Source: Borborobacter arsenicus (lineage in GTDB: Bacteria > Pseudomonadota > Alphaproteobacteria > Rhizobiales > Rhizobiaceae). Taken from it: 64,000 bases of DNA. Below, piece after piece: positions 8,794 through 16,216 of the stretch. Made by a program: the position numbers and the translations under genes. The notes beneath the pieces are model-generated. The model saw only the letters and a program-made list of their open reading frames with translations. It had not been told where the DNA came from and searched no databases. Positions within the stretch are counted from its first letter, which is position 1. Each line of letters begins with the position of its first letter. The DNA lies in contig NZ_ML133510.1 of assembly GCF_003934165.1 (NCBI RefSeq), positions 154,810 to 218,809 on the forward strand. Reading direction: 5' to 3'.

Positions 8794-9561
8794 ATGACCC
8801 TTCGGATCGAACAATTCATGTGCCGGAGCGACAATTTCGGCGTTCTGGTGCATGACGGTCAGAGCGGCCAGACCGCACTGATCGACGCGCCGGAGGAAGC
8901 GCCGATCCTGGCGGCAGTGCACCGCACCGGCTGGACGCCTAACCTGATCCTGACCACGCATCACCACACCGATCATGTCGAGGCCAATCTGGCGCTGAAG
9001 AAGCGGTTCGGCCTGCGCATCATCGGCCCGGAAGCCGAGGCAGCAAAAATTCCCGGCATCGACGAGACGGTCGAGGATGGTTCGGTGCTCACCTTCGGCA
9101 CTCATCAGGTGCATGTCATAGAAACGCCCGGCCATACTGCAGGCCATGTCTGTTATTATTTTCCGGCAGCCAAGGTGGCGTTCACGGCCGACACGCTTTT
9201 CGCGCTGGGCTGTGGCCGGCTGTTCGAACGGCCTGCGGCGTCTATGTTCGCGTCGTTGAAGAAACTTGCCGCACTGCCGGCTGAAACCACGATCTATTGC
9301 GGCCACGAATACACGCAGGCCAACGCCCGTTTTGCGCTGTCGGTTGATCTGACCAATTCCGCGCTAAAGGAACGCGCGGCCAGGATCGACCGCCAGCGGG
9401 CGGAGGGAAAGCCGACGCTTCCCACCACGATGGCCGAGGAACTGGCAACCAATCCGTTCCTGCGCTGGCACGACAAGACGATCAGGAAGAATCTCGGACT
9501 GGAGAATGCCGCCGATGAGGAGGTGTTTGCCGAGTTGCGTAAGCGAAAGGACCTGTTTTGA
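8794..9561 (+). CDS. gloB: Hydroxyacylglutathione hydrolase (glyoxalase II)
   Basis: A 255-aa metallo-beta-lactamase-fold hydrolase of normal glyoxalase II length. The metal motif THHHTDH is at residues 55-61, with further ligands in ETPGHTAGH, FTADTLFALGCGRLFE and CGHEYTQAN, in the expected order. It hydrolyses S-D-lactoylglutathione to lactate and glutathione, completing methylglyoxal detoxification in the cytosol. The start at 8794 follows GGAG about seven bases upstream. The divergent neighbour is a methyltransferase. Confidence 0.95.
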   Translation: MTLRIEQFMCRSDNFGVLVHDGQSGQTALIDAPEEAPILAAVHRTGWTPNLILTTHHHTDHVEANLALKKRFGLRIIGPEAEAAKIPGIDETVEDGSVLTFGTHQVHVIETPGHTAGHVCYYFPAAKVAFTADTLFALGCGRLFERPAASMFASLKKLAALPAETTIYCGHEYTQANARFALSVDLTNSALKERAARIDRQRAEGKPTLPTTMAEELATNPFLRWHDKTIRKNLGLENAADEEVFAELRKRKDLF

Positions 9562-9576
9562 CGCCGCAGAACAGCG

Positions 9577-10467
9577 TCAGGCTTCCACCTTCGCTCGGGG
9601 GCGCGTGCCGCCGAACAGCATGGATTTGGCCGCCAGCACCGCACCGCCGGTGATGAGGGCGCAGGCGGCGAGGATATTGAGCGTCGGTTCGGCAAAGCCG
9701 GCGAAAATCAGCACCAGCGTCGAAAGCAGCGGGGCGGCATAGCTGGCCGCGCCCAATATCTGGATATTGCCGCGCTTGACGCCGTGGTCCCAGGTGTAGA
9801 AGGCCGCGCCGACCGGCATCAGGCCCAGGCCGACAACAGCGAGCCATTGGCCGGCGGTCGCGGGCAGCACCGTTTCCTCCAGCAGCAGATGGCACAGGAA
9901 GGAAAGCAGCGCCGTCGCCGCGCAGAACCAGGTGACGATGCTGGTCGGCACCGAGGCGAAGCGGCGTGACAACAGCGAATAGCCCGACCAGAAGAAGGCG
10001 CAGACGCCGGCCATCGCATAGCCGAACAGATAGCGGCTTTCAAAGGCGAGGCCGCCGCCCTTGGTGACGATGAGAACGGTGCCGGCGAGGCCAAGCAGCG
10101 CACCGGCGATGTGGTTCCAGCGCAGTCTTTCGCCCGGCATCAGCGCCGAACCGAGCACGATCAGAAGCGGCCACAGATAGGCGATCAGGCTTGCCTCCAC
10201 TGCCGGTGCATTGCGCAGCGCGGTGAAATAGAAGAAATGATAGCCGAACAGGCCGACAATGCCGACCATCCATACCTGCGGCGGGATTTTCTGCCGCTCT
10301 GGCGCGGTGCCGGTGACGAGGCGCGCGACAAGGCCCACACCGGTGCCTATAGTGAATGTGATCGCTGAAAGCAGGAAGGGCGGCACCGAGCCCGACGCAT
10401 CGGTAAGCAGTGCCAGCAGCGCCCACATGGCGACCGCCGAAAAGCCGATGAGTGTTGCCCGCCCCAT
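9577..10467 (-). CDS. EamA/DMT-family exporter, YddG-like
   Basis: A 296-aa drug/metabolite transporter with ten predicted helices in two EamA repeats (the first ends near LIVLGSALMPGERLRWNHIAG, the second near ILAACALITGGAVLAAKS). The internal sequence resembles YddG-type aromatic amino acid exporters, but the evidence for substrate is only overall similarity. It ends 16 bp from the convergent gloB stop and lies 30 bp from the DUF3108 gene on the same strand, so co-transcription with that gene is possible. Confidence 0.85.
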   Translation of the reverse strand: MGRATLIGFSAVAMWALLALLTDASGSVPPFLLSAITFTIGTGVGLVARLVTGTAPERQKIPPQVWMVGIVGLFGYHFFYFTALRNAPAVEASLIAYLWPLLIVLGSALMPGERLRWNHIAGALLGLAGTVLIVTKGGGLAFESRYLFGYAMAGVCAFFWSGYSLLSRRFASVPTSIVTWFCAATALLSFLCHLLLEETVLPATAGQWLAVVGLGLMPVGAAFYTWDHGVKRGNIQILGAASYAAPLLSTLVLIFAGFAEPTLNILAACALITGGAVLAAKSMLFGGTRPRAKVEA

Positions 10468-10496
10468 GATCCCTCCGCAGGGACCACCACCTGTCC

Positions 10497-11288
10497 CTAA
10501 TTACCCGGCTCGAACTTGCGCGCACGGATGGTGACCGTGCCGATCTGCGTACCGACCGTGGCATAGATCGGGGCATATATGCCGGTTGTGCCGACGGGTG
10601 CAAATGCAATGGCGATCTTGCTGCGGTTGCGCAGGTACTCGATCGACCTGTGGCCCTTGCGATAACCGGCGACAGGCACAAAGCGCGCATTGCAAAACAC
10701 CGCCTTGCCCTCATATCCCGCAATTGAGACCGGCTCCGTGGAAGAGTAGTTGAGCACCAGATCGGCGCGCATCTCGCCATCGAACATCTTGACCGTGCGT
10801 CCGCAAATCTCCTTCGGATTGTCGGCCCGGACCAGTGTCGCCGAGATCGGATCAGCGACCGCGCGCAGATCGGCCGTTGCGACCGGCACCCAATCGCTGC
10901 CGCGCTTTTTCAGCGGCGGAACATTGACGGTCCTGGCGACATTGCCGCGGGCAAAGCTGATCTCGGTCCTTTGCGCTTTCTTGCCGGACACATAGTCGGA
11001 GGCGAAGCTTTCCGGGCGCGGGCGCGGGCCGGAAAAGCGGCCCGATGCGGAGATCGTTCCCTTGGTGCTGTCGAAGATCTTGGCGAGGCCGGCACTGGCC
11101 ATCGATCCGCGAACCGAGAATCTGTCGCCCTGGAAGGTGCTGGAAAAGCTGGAGCGCGCCACAGTGAAGCCGAGGAGGGATAGGGAGTACTCGCTCTGGA
11201 ACGACGCTGCTTTTGTCTCGGCAGCAGCCGGCACCGCTGATGCCGCCGCGGCAAACCCCAGAAAGACGAATTTCGCAAGTCGCTTCAT
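10497..11288 (-). CDS. DUF3108 domain-containing exported protein
   Basis: A 263-aa protein with a cleavable signal peptide (MKRLAKFVFLGFAAAASAVPAAAE, cleavage near residue 23) followed by a DUF3108-like beta-rich domain; characteristic pieces are ARSSFSSTFQGDRFSVRGSM, a TVKMFDGEMRADLVLNY strand pair and the terminal GTVTIRARKF. Function is unknown; family members are periplasmic or outer-membrane associated. The start at 11288 is backed by AGAGGTGG just upstream and by the signal peptide; the open frame to 11450 adds a non-signal extension. Confidence 0.82.
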   Translation of the reverse strand: MKRLAKFVFLGFAAAASAVPAAAETKAASFQSEYSLSLLGFTVARSSFSSTFQGDRFSVRGSMASAGLAKIFDSTKGTISASGRFSGPRPRPESFASDYVSGKKAQRTEISFARGNVARTVNVPPLKKRGSDWVPVATADLRAVADPISATLVRADNPKEICGRTVKMFDGEMRADLVLNYSSTEPVSIAGYEGKAVFCNARFVPVAGYRKGHRSIEYLRNRSKIAIAFAPVGTTGIYAPIYATVGTQIGTVTIRARKFEPGN

Positions 11289-11532
11289 GCAAGACCACCT
11301 CTTGAAACCGAACATCGTTCGGTTGCGCGATCCCTCCCGGTTGCATAAAGGTGCCAAATCCGGCCTTATTGTGAAGAGGCCATGGTGCGGAAAGCACGCC
11401 GGTGCTTGACGCCTTGGCCAAATGACACTAAGGAACGCCGACTTTTCCATGCGGTCGCCTGATCCGACTGCGCGCCGGGTATTGGTGCGTCATGATCGTT
11501 TGGCCCGTTCAAGATTCGAAGGTAAGTGAAAA

Positions 11533-11829
11533 ATGTCCCGCGCATGTGAACTGACCGGCAAGGCCGTTATGTCCGGCAACAATGTAAGCCACGCCAATAA
11601 CAAGACGCGTCGCCGGTTTTTGCCCAACCTCGTCAATGTGACGCTGATCTCCGAGGCGCTGAACCAGAATGTGCGTCTGCGCATTTCGGCCAATGCCCTG
11701 CGCTCGGTCGAGCATCGCGGCGGCCTCGATGCCTTCCTCGTGAAGGCTGATGCCGAAGAGCTTTCGCAGCGCGCGCGCCTTTTGAAGAAGCAGATCGCCA
11801 AGAAGATCGCCGAACAGGCCGCAGCATAA
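11533..11829 (+). CDS. rpmB: 50S ribosomal protein L28
   Basis: A 98-aa basic protein beginning [20 protein letters not shown] and continuing [21 protein letters not shown], the unmistakable L28 pattern, with a normal alphaproteobacterial lysine/alanine-rich C-terminus. It is a structural component of the large ribosomal subunit. The gene stands alone, preceded by a 244-bp gap shared with the divergent DUF3108 gene and followed by the structured leader of yhhQ. Confidence 0.97.
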   Translation: MSRACELTGKAVMSGNNVSHANNKTRRRFLPNLVNVTLISEALNQNVRLRISANALRSVEHRGGLDAFLVKADAEELSQRARLLKKQIAKKIAEQAAA

Positions 11830-11839
11830 CGCATTTTCC

Positions 11840-11858
11840 AGGCGGGGGACGACCGCCT
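11840..11858 (+). terminator. Short hairpin after rpmB, possible terminator
   Basis: AGGCGG (11840-11845) pairs with CCGCCT (11853-11858) around a seven-base loop, 10 bp after the rpmB stop. There is no uridine run behind it, so it could be a processed 3' end or the first stem of the yhhQ leader rather than an efficient terminator. Confidence 0.35.
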
Positions 11859-11862
11859 ACCG

Positions 11863-11890
11863 GGAACATGGTCATCTCGAGCCATGTTCC
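11863..11890 (+). promoter_or_regulatory. Perfect 9-bp hairpin in the yhhQ leader
   Basis: GGAACATGG (11863-11871) is perfectly complementary to CCATGTTCC (11882-11890) across a ten-base loop. The hairpin abuts the candidate preQ1 aptamer directly, so it may stack on it, terminate rpmB transcripts, or insulate the aptamer. Its role is inference. Confidence 0.5.
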
Positions 11891-11921
11891 ACTGGTTCCA
11901 TCACCCAGGCTAAAAAAATGA
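11891..11921 (+). promoter_or_regulatory. Candidate preQ1-I riboswitch overlapping the yhhQ start codon
   Basis: ACTGGTTCCATCACCCAGG then CTAAAAAAATGA can be laid over the Bacillus queC preQ1-I aptamer: a P1 stem CTGG/CCAG, the conserved GGTTC, a short loop, CACCC, then a six- to seven-A tail. The loop CAT (11899-11901) pairs with ATG (11918-11920), which is the start codon of yhhQ, giving the expected H-type pseudoknot. No normal ribosome site exists here. Ligand binding would therefore hide the start codon. The downstream gene, a queuosine-precursor transporter, matches the ligand. Confidence 0.65.
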
Positions 11922-12598
11922 AATTTTCTCCCAGATATTTGCCCTTCGTGGCTGCCATGGCGCTTGTGGTCGTGGCGGCCAACATACTCGTCCAGTTTCC
12001 CGTGCAGGGACAACTGGGCCCGCTCGCCCTTGCCGACATCCTCACTTGGGGCGCCTTCGCCTATCCCATCGCCTTCCTTGTCACCGACCTCGCGAATCGT
12101 CGCTACGGCCCGCGCATGGCCCGGCGCGTGGTCTTTGTCGGCTTCATGGTCGCGGTAGTCTGCTCGATCGTGGTGCCGCCATTACTGTTTCAATATGGCC
12201 TGATCGAATTCGAAACGGCGTCAGACCGGCTGGTGCGCATCGCCATGGCCTCCGGTTCCGCCTTCCTGTCGGCGCAACTGCTCGACGTGACGGTGTTCAA
12301 CTGGCTGCGTCGCCAGTCCTGGTGGCGCGCGCCGATCTTCGGCACTCTGGCCGGTTCCGTCATCGACACTGCAATCTTCTTTACGATCGCCTTCGCGGCT
12401 GCCTTCGCCTTCGCCGGACCCGGCGACGACTTCGCGCTGCAAACGGCGCCCTTGATGGGGGTGCTTCCCTTCGAGGCTTCCCGCTGGGTGTCCTGGGCGC
12501 TTGGCGATATGGGGATGAAGCTGGTCATCGCCGTGGTGGCGCTGATTCCCTATCGGCTCATCGCCGCACGCTGGAGCCAGCCCGCCGTCGCCGTCTGA
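11918..12598 (+). CDS. yhhQ: Queuosine precursor transporter (YhhQ/VUT family)
   Basis: A 226-aa, six-helix inner-membrane protein of the VUT/YhhQ family, which imports queuosine precursors such as 7-cyano- or 7-aminomethyl-7-deazaguanine. Family-like stretches are ILTWGAFAYPIAFLVTDLANR, a conserved acidic D-x-x-x-F/W helix in LSAQLLDVTVFNWLRR, and SRWVSWALGDMGMKLVIA near the C-terminus. Its start codon is embedded in the candidate preQ1-I element. The last bases overlap the mpg start (TGATG), so the two are translationally coupled. GluQRS at 43 kb uses the end product of this pathway. Confidence 0.92.
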   Translation: MKFSPRYLPFVAAMALVVVAANILVQFPVQGQLGPLALADILTWGAFAYPIAFLVTDLANRRYGPRMARRVVFVGFMVAVVCSIVVPPLLFQYGLIEFETASDRLVRIAMASGSAFLSAQLLDVTVFNWLRRQSWWRAPIFGTLAGSVIDTAIFFTIAFAAAFAFAGPGDDFALQTAPLMGVLPFEASRWVSWALGDMGMKLVIAVVALIPYRLIAARWSQPAVAV

Positions 12599-13170
12599 TG
12601 GAGACGTCGTTCTTCTTGCGCGATGCCACCGTCGTGGCGCAGAGCCTCATCGGCGCCACCATCGAGATCAATGGCGCCGGCGGCATGATCGTGGAGACGG
12701 AAGCCTACCTGCCCGACGATCCGGCCTCCCACAGCTTTCGCGGCCGTACCGAGCGCAACGCGGCAATGTTCGGCCCGGCAGGCCACGCCTATGTCTATCG
12801 CTCCTACGGCGTGCACTGGTGCCTCAATTTCGTCTGCACGCCAGGCAGCGCGGTGCTGATCCGCGCCATCGAGCCGAAAACCGGCCTCGATCTCATGAGC
12901 GAGCGGCGCGGAACCAGCGACATCAGGTTGCTGTGCGCCGGTCCCGGCCGGCTCAGCCAGGCATTGGCGATCGACCGCTCGCATGACGGAACCGCCCTTC
13001 ACGGCGGCCAGTTTCGGCTCGCTGTCGCCAAGCGCGATATCGAAATCTCGGTCGGCAAGCGCATCGGCATCCGCAAGGCGGTCGACCAGCCATGGCGCTT
13101 CGGACTTGCAGGCTCGCCTTTCGTCAGCCGACGCTTCCCGCAGATATCGCTTCAGGCCTCAGGATATTAA
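12598..13170 (+). CDS. mpg: 3-methyladenine DNA glycosylase (AAG/MPG family)
   Basis: A 190-aa AAG-type base-excision glycosylase removing alkylated purines. The catalytic motif IVETEAYLPDDPASHS places the general-base glutamate at E35; FRGRTERNAAMFGPAGHAYVYRSYG and LLCAGPGRLSQAL are further family signatures. Size is normal for bacterial members. It starts inside the stop of yhhQ, giving a TGATG coupling, so its expression probably follows the yhhQ leader even though no functional link is known. Confidence 0.94.
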   Translation: METSFFLRDATVVAQSLIGATIEINGAGGMIVETEAYLPDDPASHSFRGRTERNAAMFGPAGHAYVYRSYGVHWCLNFVCTPGSAVLIRAIEPKTGLDLMSERRGTSDIRLLCAGPGRLSQALAIDRSHDGTALHGGQFRLAVAKRDIEISVGKRIGIRKAVDQPWRFGLAGSPFVSRRFPQISLQASGY

Positions 13171-13187
13171 CCCGAAGTCCCGTCCAT

Positions 13188-13487
13188 TTATCCCTTCAGC
13201 ACGTCGGCCCATTCGGGATGGCGGCGAAACTGCGCGGCGGCAAAGGGGCAAAGGGGGATGATCTTCTTGCCGGCAGAGCGGGCATCCTCGACAGCCCGCG
13301 TCACCAGCCTGAGCCCCGCGCCCTGGCCGCGAAAGGCGTCAGGAACCTCGGTATGGTCGATGATGATCTGGTGTTCGCCGACCTTGGTGAAAGTCATTTC
13401 CGCTTCCGCCCCGTCTGGAGCACGCAGGAAATAGCGCCCCTTCGAGCCTTTGTCCTCAAGGGCGATTTCCGGCAATTCTTGCGTCAT
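13188..13487 (-). CDS. Small GNAT-family N-acetyltransferase (YjdJ type)
   Basis: A 99-aa minimal GNAT domain. The acetyl-CoA loop is VPDAFRGQGAGLRLVTRAVEDARSAG (about residues 49-74), followed by KIIPLCPFAAAQFRRHPEW, the conserved end of the short YjdJ/Gcn5-like group. Substrate unknown. It lies 17 bp from the convergent mpg stop and 30 bp downstream of the esterase gene on the same strand, which suggests a two-gene transcript. Confidence 0.88.
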   Translation of the reverse strand: MTQELPEIALEDKGSKGRYFLRAPDGAEAEMTFTKVGEHQIIIDHTEVPDAFRGQGAGLRLVTRAVEDARSAGKKIIPLCPFAAAQFRRHPEWADVLKG

Positions 13488-13517
13488 TATGTGCTCCGAT
13501 TCTATCTGGATAAGGCA

Positions 13518-14135
13518 TCATGCGGCTTTGACGGCAGCGAGGAAACCGCGCGCTGCCTCGATTTCGTTCTGGCGCATTTCATGGCCGCCATCATGCCATT
13601 CCAGCGTCACCTCCGCGCCTTCGGCACGCAGATAGCTGTCGAGCCGCAAGGTCAGTTCCGGCGGGCAGATAGGGTCCCTGCGGCCGGCGGTGATGAGGAT
13701 GCGGCGGCCGGAAAGATCGCCCTTTACGTCCGGTTTGAACGGGATCAGCGGATGCATCAGCACGGCGGCATCGAATAGCGCCGGTTCGGCAAAAATCAGC
13801 GAGGCCAGGATATTGGCGCCGTTGGAAAAACCGAGGCCGATGACGGATGAAGGCTTGGCCTCCTCGATATGAGCGCGCACGAACCCCGCCATCTTCGTCG
13901 TCCGCAGCGCGAGATCGTCCATGTCGTAGACGCCCTCGCCGGTGCGGCGGAAGAAGCGTGCCGCCCCGTATTCGGAAACATCGCCGCGCGGCGAGATGGC
14001 GGCAATCCCCGGCAGCAGTTCGAGCGCCAGCCCCAGCATCTGGTTTTCATTGCCGCCGGTGCCGTGGAAGAGGAACGCAAGCGGTCCGCCGGCGGTGCCG
14101 GGCAGGGTGGTGAATGTGTAAGCGTCCTTGGACAT
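13518..14135 (-). CDS. Alpha/beta hydrolase, phospholipase/carboxylesterase family
   Basis: A 205-aa serine hydrolase of the carboxylesterase 2 (MhqD/YpfH-like) group. The nucleophile elbow is GFSNG with S104; D154 in AGRRDPICP and H185 in WHDGGHEM complete the triad, and FLFHGTGGNE (22-31) forms the oxyanion loop. Cytosolic, no signal peptide. Homologues act on small carboxyl esters and are often linked to quinone or thiol stress, but nothing here fixes the substrate. It is divergent from bolA. Confidence 0.88.
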   Translation of the reverse strand: MSKDAYTFTTLPGTAGGPLAFLFHGTGGNENQMLGLALELLPGIAAISPRGDVSEYGAARFFRRTGEGVYDMDDLALRTTKMAGFVRAHIEEAKPSSVIGLGFSNGANILASLIFAEPALFDAAVLMHPLIPFKPDVKGDLSGRRILITAGRRDPICPPELTLRLDSYLRAEGAEVTLEWHDGGHEMRQNEIEAARGFLAAVKAA

Positions 14136-14218
14136 TTCGAACCTCCTTCGCTACAGCAAGAGGACGAAAGCCCTGGGCGCTGACGCAACAGATACATATT
14201 TGGGCAAGGAGACGGCCA

Positions 14219-14521
14219 ATGTCCATAAAGGAGACGATGGAAGCCAAGCTGAGTGCTGCCTATGCGCCGGAGCGGTTGGCGGTGATCAATGAAAGCCATC
14301 TTCATGCCGGCCATCATCACGAAGCCTCCGGCCATCGTGTCACCTATGACGGCACCGGGGAGACGCATTTTCGTGTACGGATCGTCTCGGCGGCTTTCTC
14401 GGGCATGAGCCGTGTCGACCGCCATCGTTCCGTCAACGCGCTTCTGGCGGATGAATTCGAGGCCGGCCTTCATGCGCTGGCGATCGAAACCGCGGCGCCG
14501 GGCGAACCCACCCGCTGGTAG
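14219..14521 (+). CDS. BolA-family protein
   Basis: A 100-aa BolA-fold protein. It contains the family signature ETHFRVRIVSAAFSGMSRVDRHRSVNALL (about residues 47-75) ending in the typical ALAIETAAPGE. The conserved histidine of this signature and a histidine-rich N-terminal strand (HLHAGHHHEASGH) are the usual glutaredoxin/Fe-S interaction side. Start chosen at 14219 with AAGGAGA upstream. BolA proteins partner with monothiol glutaredoxins in iron homeostasis; no such partner lies in the window. Confidence 0.92.
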   Translation: MSIKETMEAKLSAAYAPERLAVINESHLHAGHHHEASGHRVTYDGTGETHFRVRIVSAAFSGMSRVDRHRSVNALLADEFEAGLHALAIETAAPGEPTRW

Positions 14522-14564
14522 GTCGAGAACGCATTTCGCCGTCTCGGCTGTCATCCAACCGTCA

Positions 14565-14590
14565 CATATATCCATTAGTCTGGATATATG
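14565..14590. promoter_or_regulatory. ArsR operator overlapping the arsR start codon
   Basis: CATATATCCA (14565-14574) and TGGATATATG (14581-14590) form a perfect 10-bp inverted repeat around the 6-bp spacer TTAGTC. The last three bases are the arsR start codon, so a bound dimer would block the first codons. This AT-rich palindrome is typical in size of ArsR/SmtB binding sites and stands out from its GC-rich surroundings. Confidence 0.8.
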
Positions 14591-14932
14591 GATGAACAGG
14601 AAGCAATTGACGCTCTCTCAGCACTGGCGCAGCAAACGCGCCTCGACGCCTTTCGCCAACTGGTTGCGGCCGAGCCCGAGGGCATGGCGGCCGGCGACCT
14701 GGCGCGTCTGCTCGATATCCCCCAGAACACGCTGTCGGCTCATCTCGCCATCCTGACCCGTGTCGGGTTGACCGAAAGCCGGCGCCAGAGCCGATCGATC
14801 ATCTATCGCGCGAAGCTTTCCACCGTTCGGGACCTGACGTTGTTTCTGTTGAAAGACTGCTGCCACGGCAGATCGGAAATCTGCGCGCCACTTCTTGCCG
14901 AACTCAATCCTTGTCTCGATGCCTGCAGGTAA
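14588..14932 (+). CDS. arsR: ArsR-family metalloregulator
   Basis: A 114-aa winged-helix repressor. The recognition region reads DLARLLDIPQNTLSAHLAILTRVGL (about 38-62), followed by the wing RRQSRSIIYRA. Unlike the classical CVC motif in the recognition helix, possible As(III) ligands are in the C-terminal part: C91, C92, C99, C109 and C113, resembling ArsR proteins with C-terminal cysteine sites. First gene of arsR-arsC-aqpS. The start overlaps the operator palindrome and has no clear ribosome site, so a leaderless or near-leaderless message is likely. Confidence 0.9.
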   Translation: MDEQEAIDALSALAQQTRLDAFRQLVAAEPEGMAAGDLARLLDIPQNTLSAHLAILTRVGLTESRRQSRSIIYRAKLSTVRDLTLFLLKDCCHGRSEICAPLLAELNPCLDACR

Positions 14933-14935
14933 ACC

Positions 14936-15466
14936 ATGGCCGATCGCCCCTTCAACGTCCTGTTTTTGTGCACCGGTAACAGTGCTCGGTCGATCCTGGC
15001 CGAGAGCATACTGGAAAAAGACGGCGCCCCACGCTTCAAGGCCTATTCCGCAGGCAGCCAGCCCAAGGGGGCCGTCAATCCCTTCGCGCTCAAGGTTCTT
15101 GAGAGCTATGGGTATCCGGTGGCCGGCTTTCGCTCGAAAAGCTGGGAGGAGTTTTCGTCTCCCGATGCTCCCCAAATGGATTTCATCTTCACCGTCTGCG
15201 ACAACGCCGCCGGTGAAGCCTGCCCCGTCTGGCCGGGCCATCCGGCCAGCGCCCATTGGGGGATCGACGATCCCGCCGATGTCGGCGTAAGCGATCTTCA
15301 GCGGGAAGCGGCCTTCGTCACCGCCTTCAGATATTTGAAGAACCGAATCTCGGCCTTCACCGCGCTGCCGCTCGAAAGCCTCGATCGGCTTTCGCTTGCA
15401 ACCAGGCTTGCCGGCATCGGGAATCTCGAAGGGGCCTCCAAGCCACTCGACAAGGGTTCCAAATGA
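14936..15466 (+). CDS. arsC: Arsenate reductase, low-molecular-weight phosphatase fold
   Basis: A 176-aa LMW-PTP-type ArsC reducing arsenate to arsenite. The phosphate loop is CTGNSARS, with C12 and R18 forming CX5R. A conserved acidic segment TVCDNAAGEACPVWPGHP supplies further cysteines for the thiol relay. The C-terminal tail after residue 150 is somewhat extended. It follows arsR by three bases and overlaps the aqpS start (ATGA), so the three genes form one operon. Confidence 0.93.
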   Translation: MADRPFNVLFLCTGNSARSILAESILEKDGAPRFKAYSAGSQPKGAVNPFALKVLESYGYPVAGFRSKSWEEFSSPDAPQMDFIFTVCDNAAGEACPVWPGHPASAHWGIDDPADVGVSDLQREAAFVTAFRYLKNRISAFTALPLESLDRLSLATRLAGIGNLEGASKPLDKGSK

Positions 15467-16179
15467 GTGCGCCTGCCGGACGCATTCTCGCCGAGGGTCT
15501 CGGCTCTGCGCTCCTGCTCGCCGCCATTGTCGGGTCGGGGATCATGGCCTCGAAGCTTGCCGGCGGCAATGTCGCGCTGGCGCTGCTTTGCAATGCCCTG
15601 CCGACCGGCGCGATGCTGGTTGTGCTCATCCAGATCTTCGGACCTGTCTCAGGCGCGCATTTCAATCCGGTGGTCACGCTTGCCCTTGCCTTTGCGCGAC
15701 GCTTTCCATGGCGGGATTGCGCTCCCTATATAGCGGCACAACTTGCCGGTGCGGTTTTCGGCGTTTGGGCTGCCCACATGATGTTCGAGGTGCCGCTGTT
15801 GCAGCTATCGGCCACCGCTCGCACAGGCCCTGGCCAATGGTTGGCGGAGACGATCGCGACCTTCGGGCTCGTTCTCACCATATTCGGCTGCATTTCCCGG
15901 GCGCCTGCTTCCACTGCGATGGCAGTCGGACTCTACATCACCGCCGCCTTCTGGTTCACGGCGTCGACATCTTTTGCCAATCCGGCGGTGACGGTTGCGC
16001 GCGCGCTCACCGATACGTTTACCGGGATCAGGCTCGTGGACGTCATGCCCTTCATCATCGCGCAATGCGTCGGCGCATCCATCGGTGCAATGGCGGCTGC
16101 GGTGCTATGGCCCGGAGCATGTCTCCCGAAAGTGGGAACCGTTTTCGGGGAAAAGACATGCGCAAAAACAAAGGCCTAA
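15463..16179 (+). CDS. aqpS: Aquaglyceroporin of the arsenic operon
   Basis: A 238-aa MIP-family channel. Both pore motifs are present in slightly varied form: HFNPVVTLALAF (NPV at 68-70) and FANPAVTVARAL (NPA at 173-175), with six helices. In Sinorhizobium an AqpS channel replaces the ArsB pump and lets arsenite formed by ArsC leave down its gradient; the arsR-arsC-aqpS order here suggests the same. The last 20 or so residues are encoded by a dispersed palindromic repeat (from about 16115), giving an unusual charged tail. Confidence 0.92.
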   Translation: MSAPAGRILAEGLGSALLLAAIVGSGIMASKLAGGNVALALLCNALPTGAMLVVLIQIFGPVSGAHFNPVVTLALAFARRFPWRDCAPYIAAQLAGAVFGVWAAHMMFEVPLLQLSATARTGPGQWLAETIATFGLVLTIFGCISRAPASTAMAVGLYITAAFWFTASTSFANPAVTVARALTDTFTGIRLVDVMPFIIAQCVGASIGAMAAAVLWPGACLPKVGTVFGEKTCAKTKA

Positions 16180-16216
16180 TGCGCGACAAGCGAATCTGAA
16201 AGATCGCGACGCGCTT
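16115..16216 (+). repeat. Two-hairpin palindromic repeat, copy 1
   Basis: Hairpin one uses GCATGTC/GACATGC with an inner CCGAAA/TTTCGG. Then comes the linker CGCAAAAACAAA, and hairpin two uses GCGCG/CGCGC around GAATCTGAAAGAT. This architecture and linker match the copies near 38.9, 45.2 and 47.0 kb, although the stems differ. It covers the 3' end of aqpS and reaches the stop of the convergent CorC-like gene. Similar elements are widespread in Rhizobiales. Confidence 0.7.
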
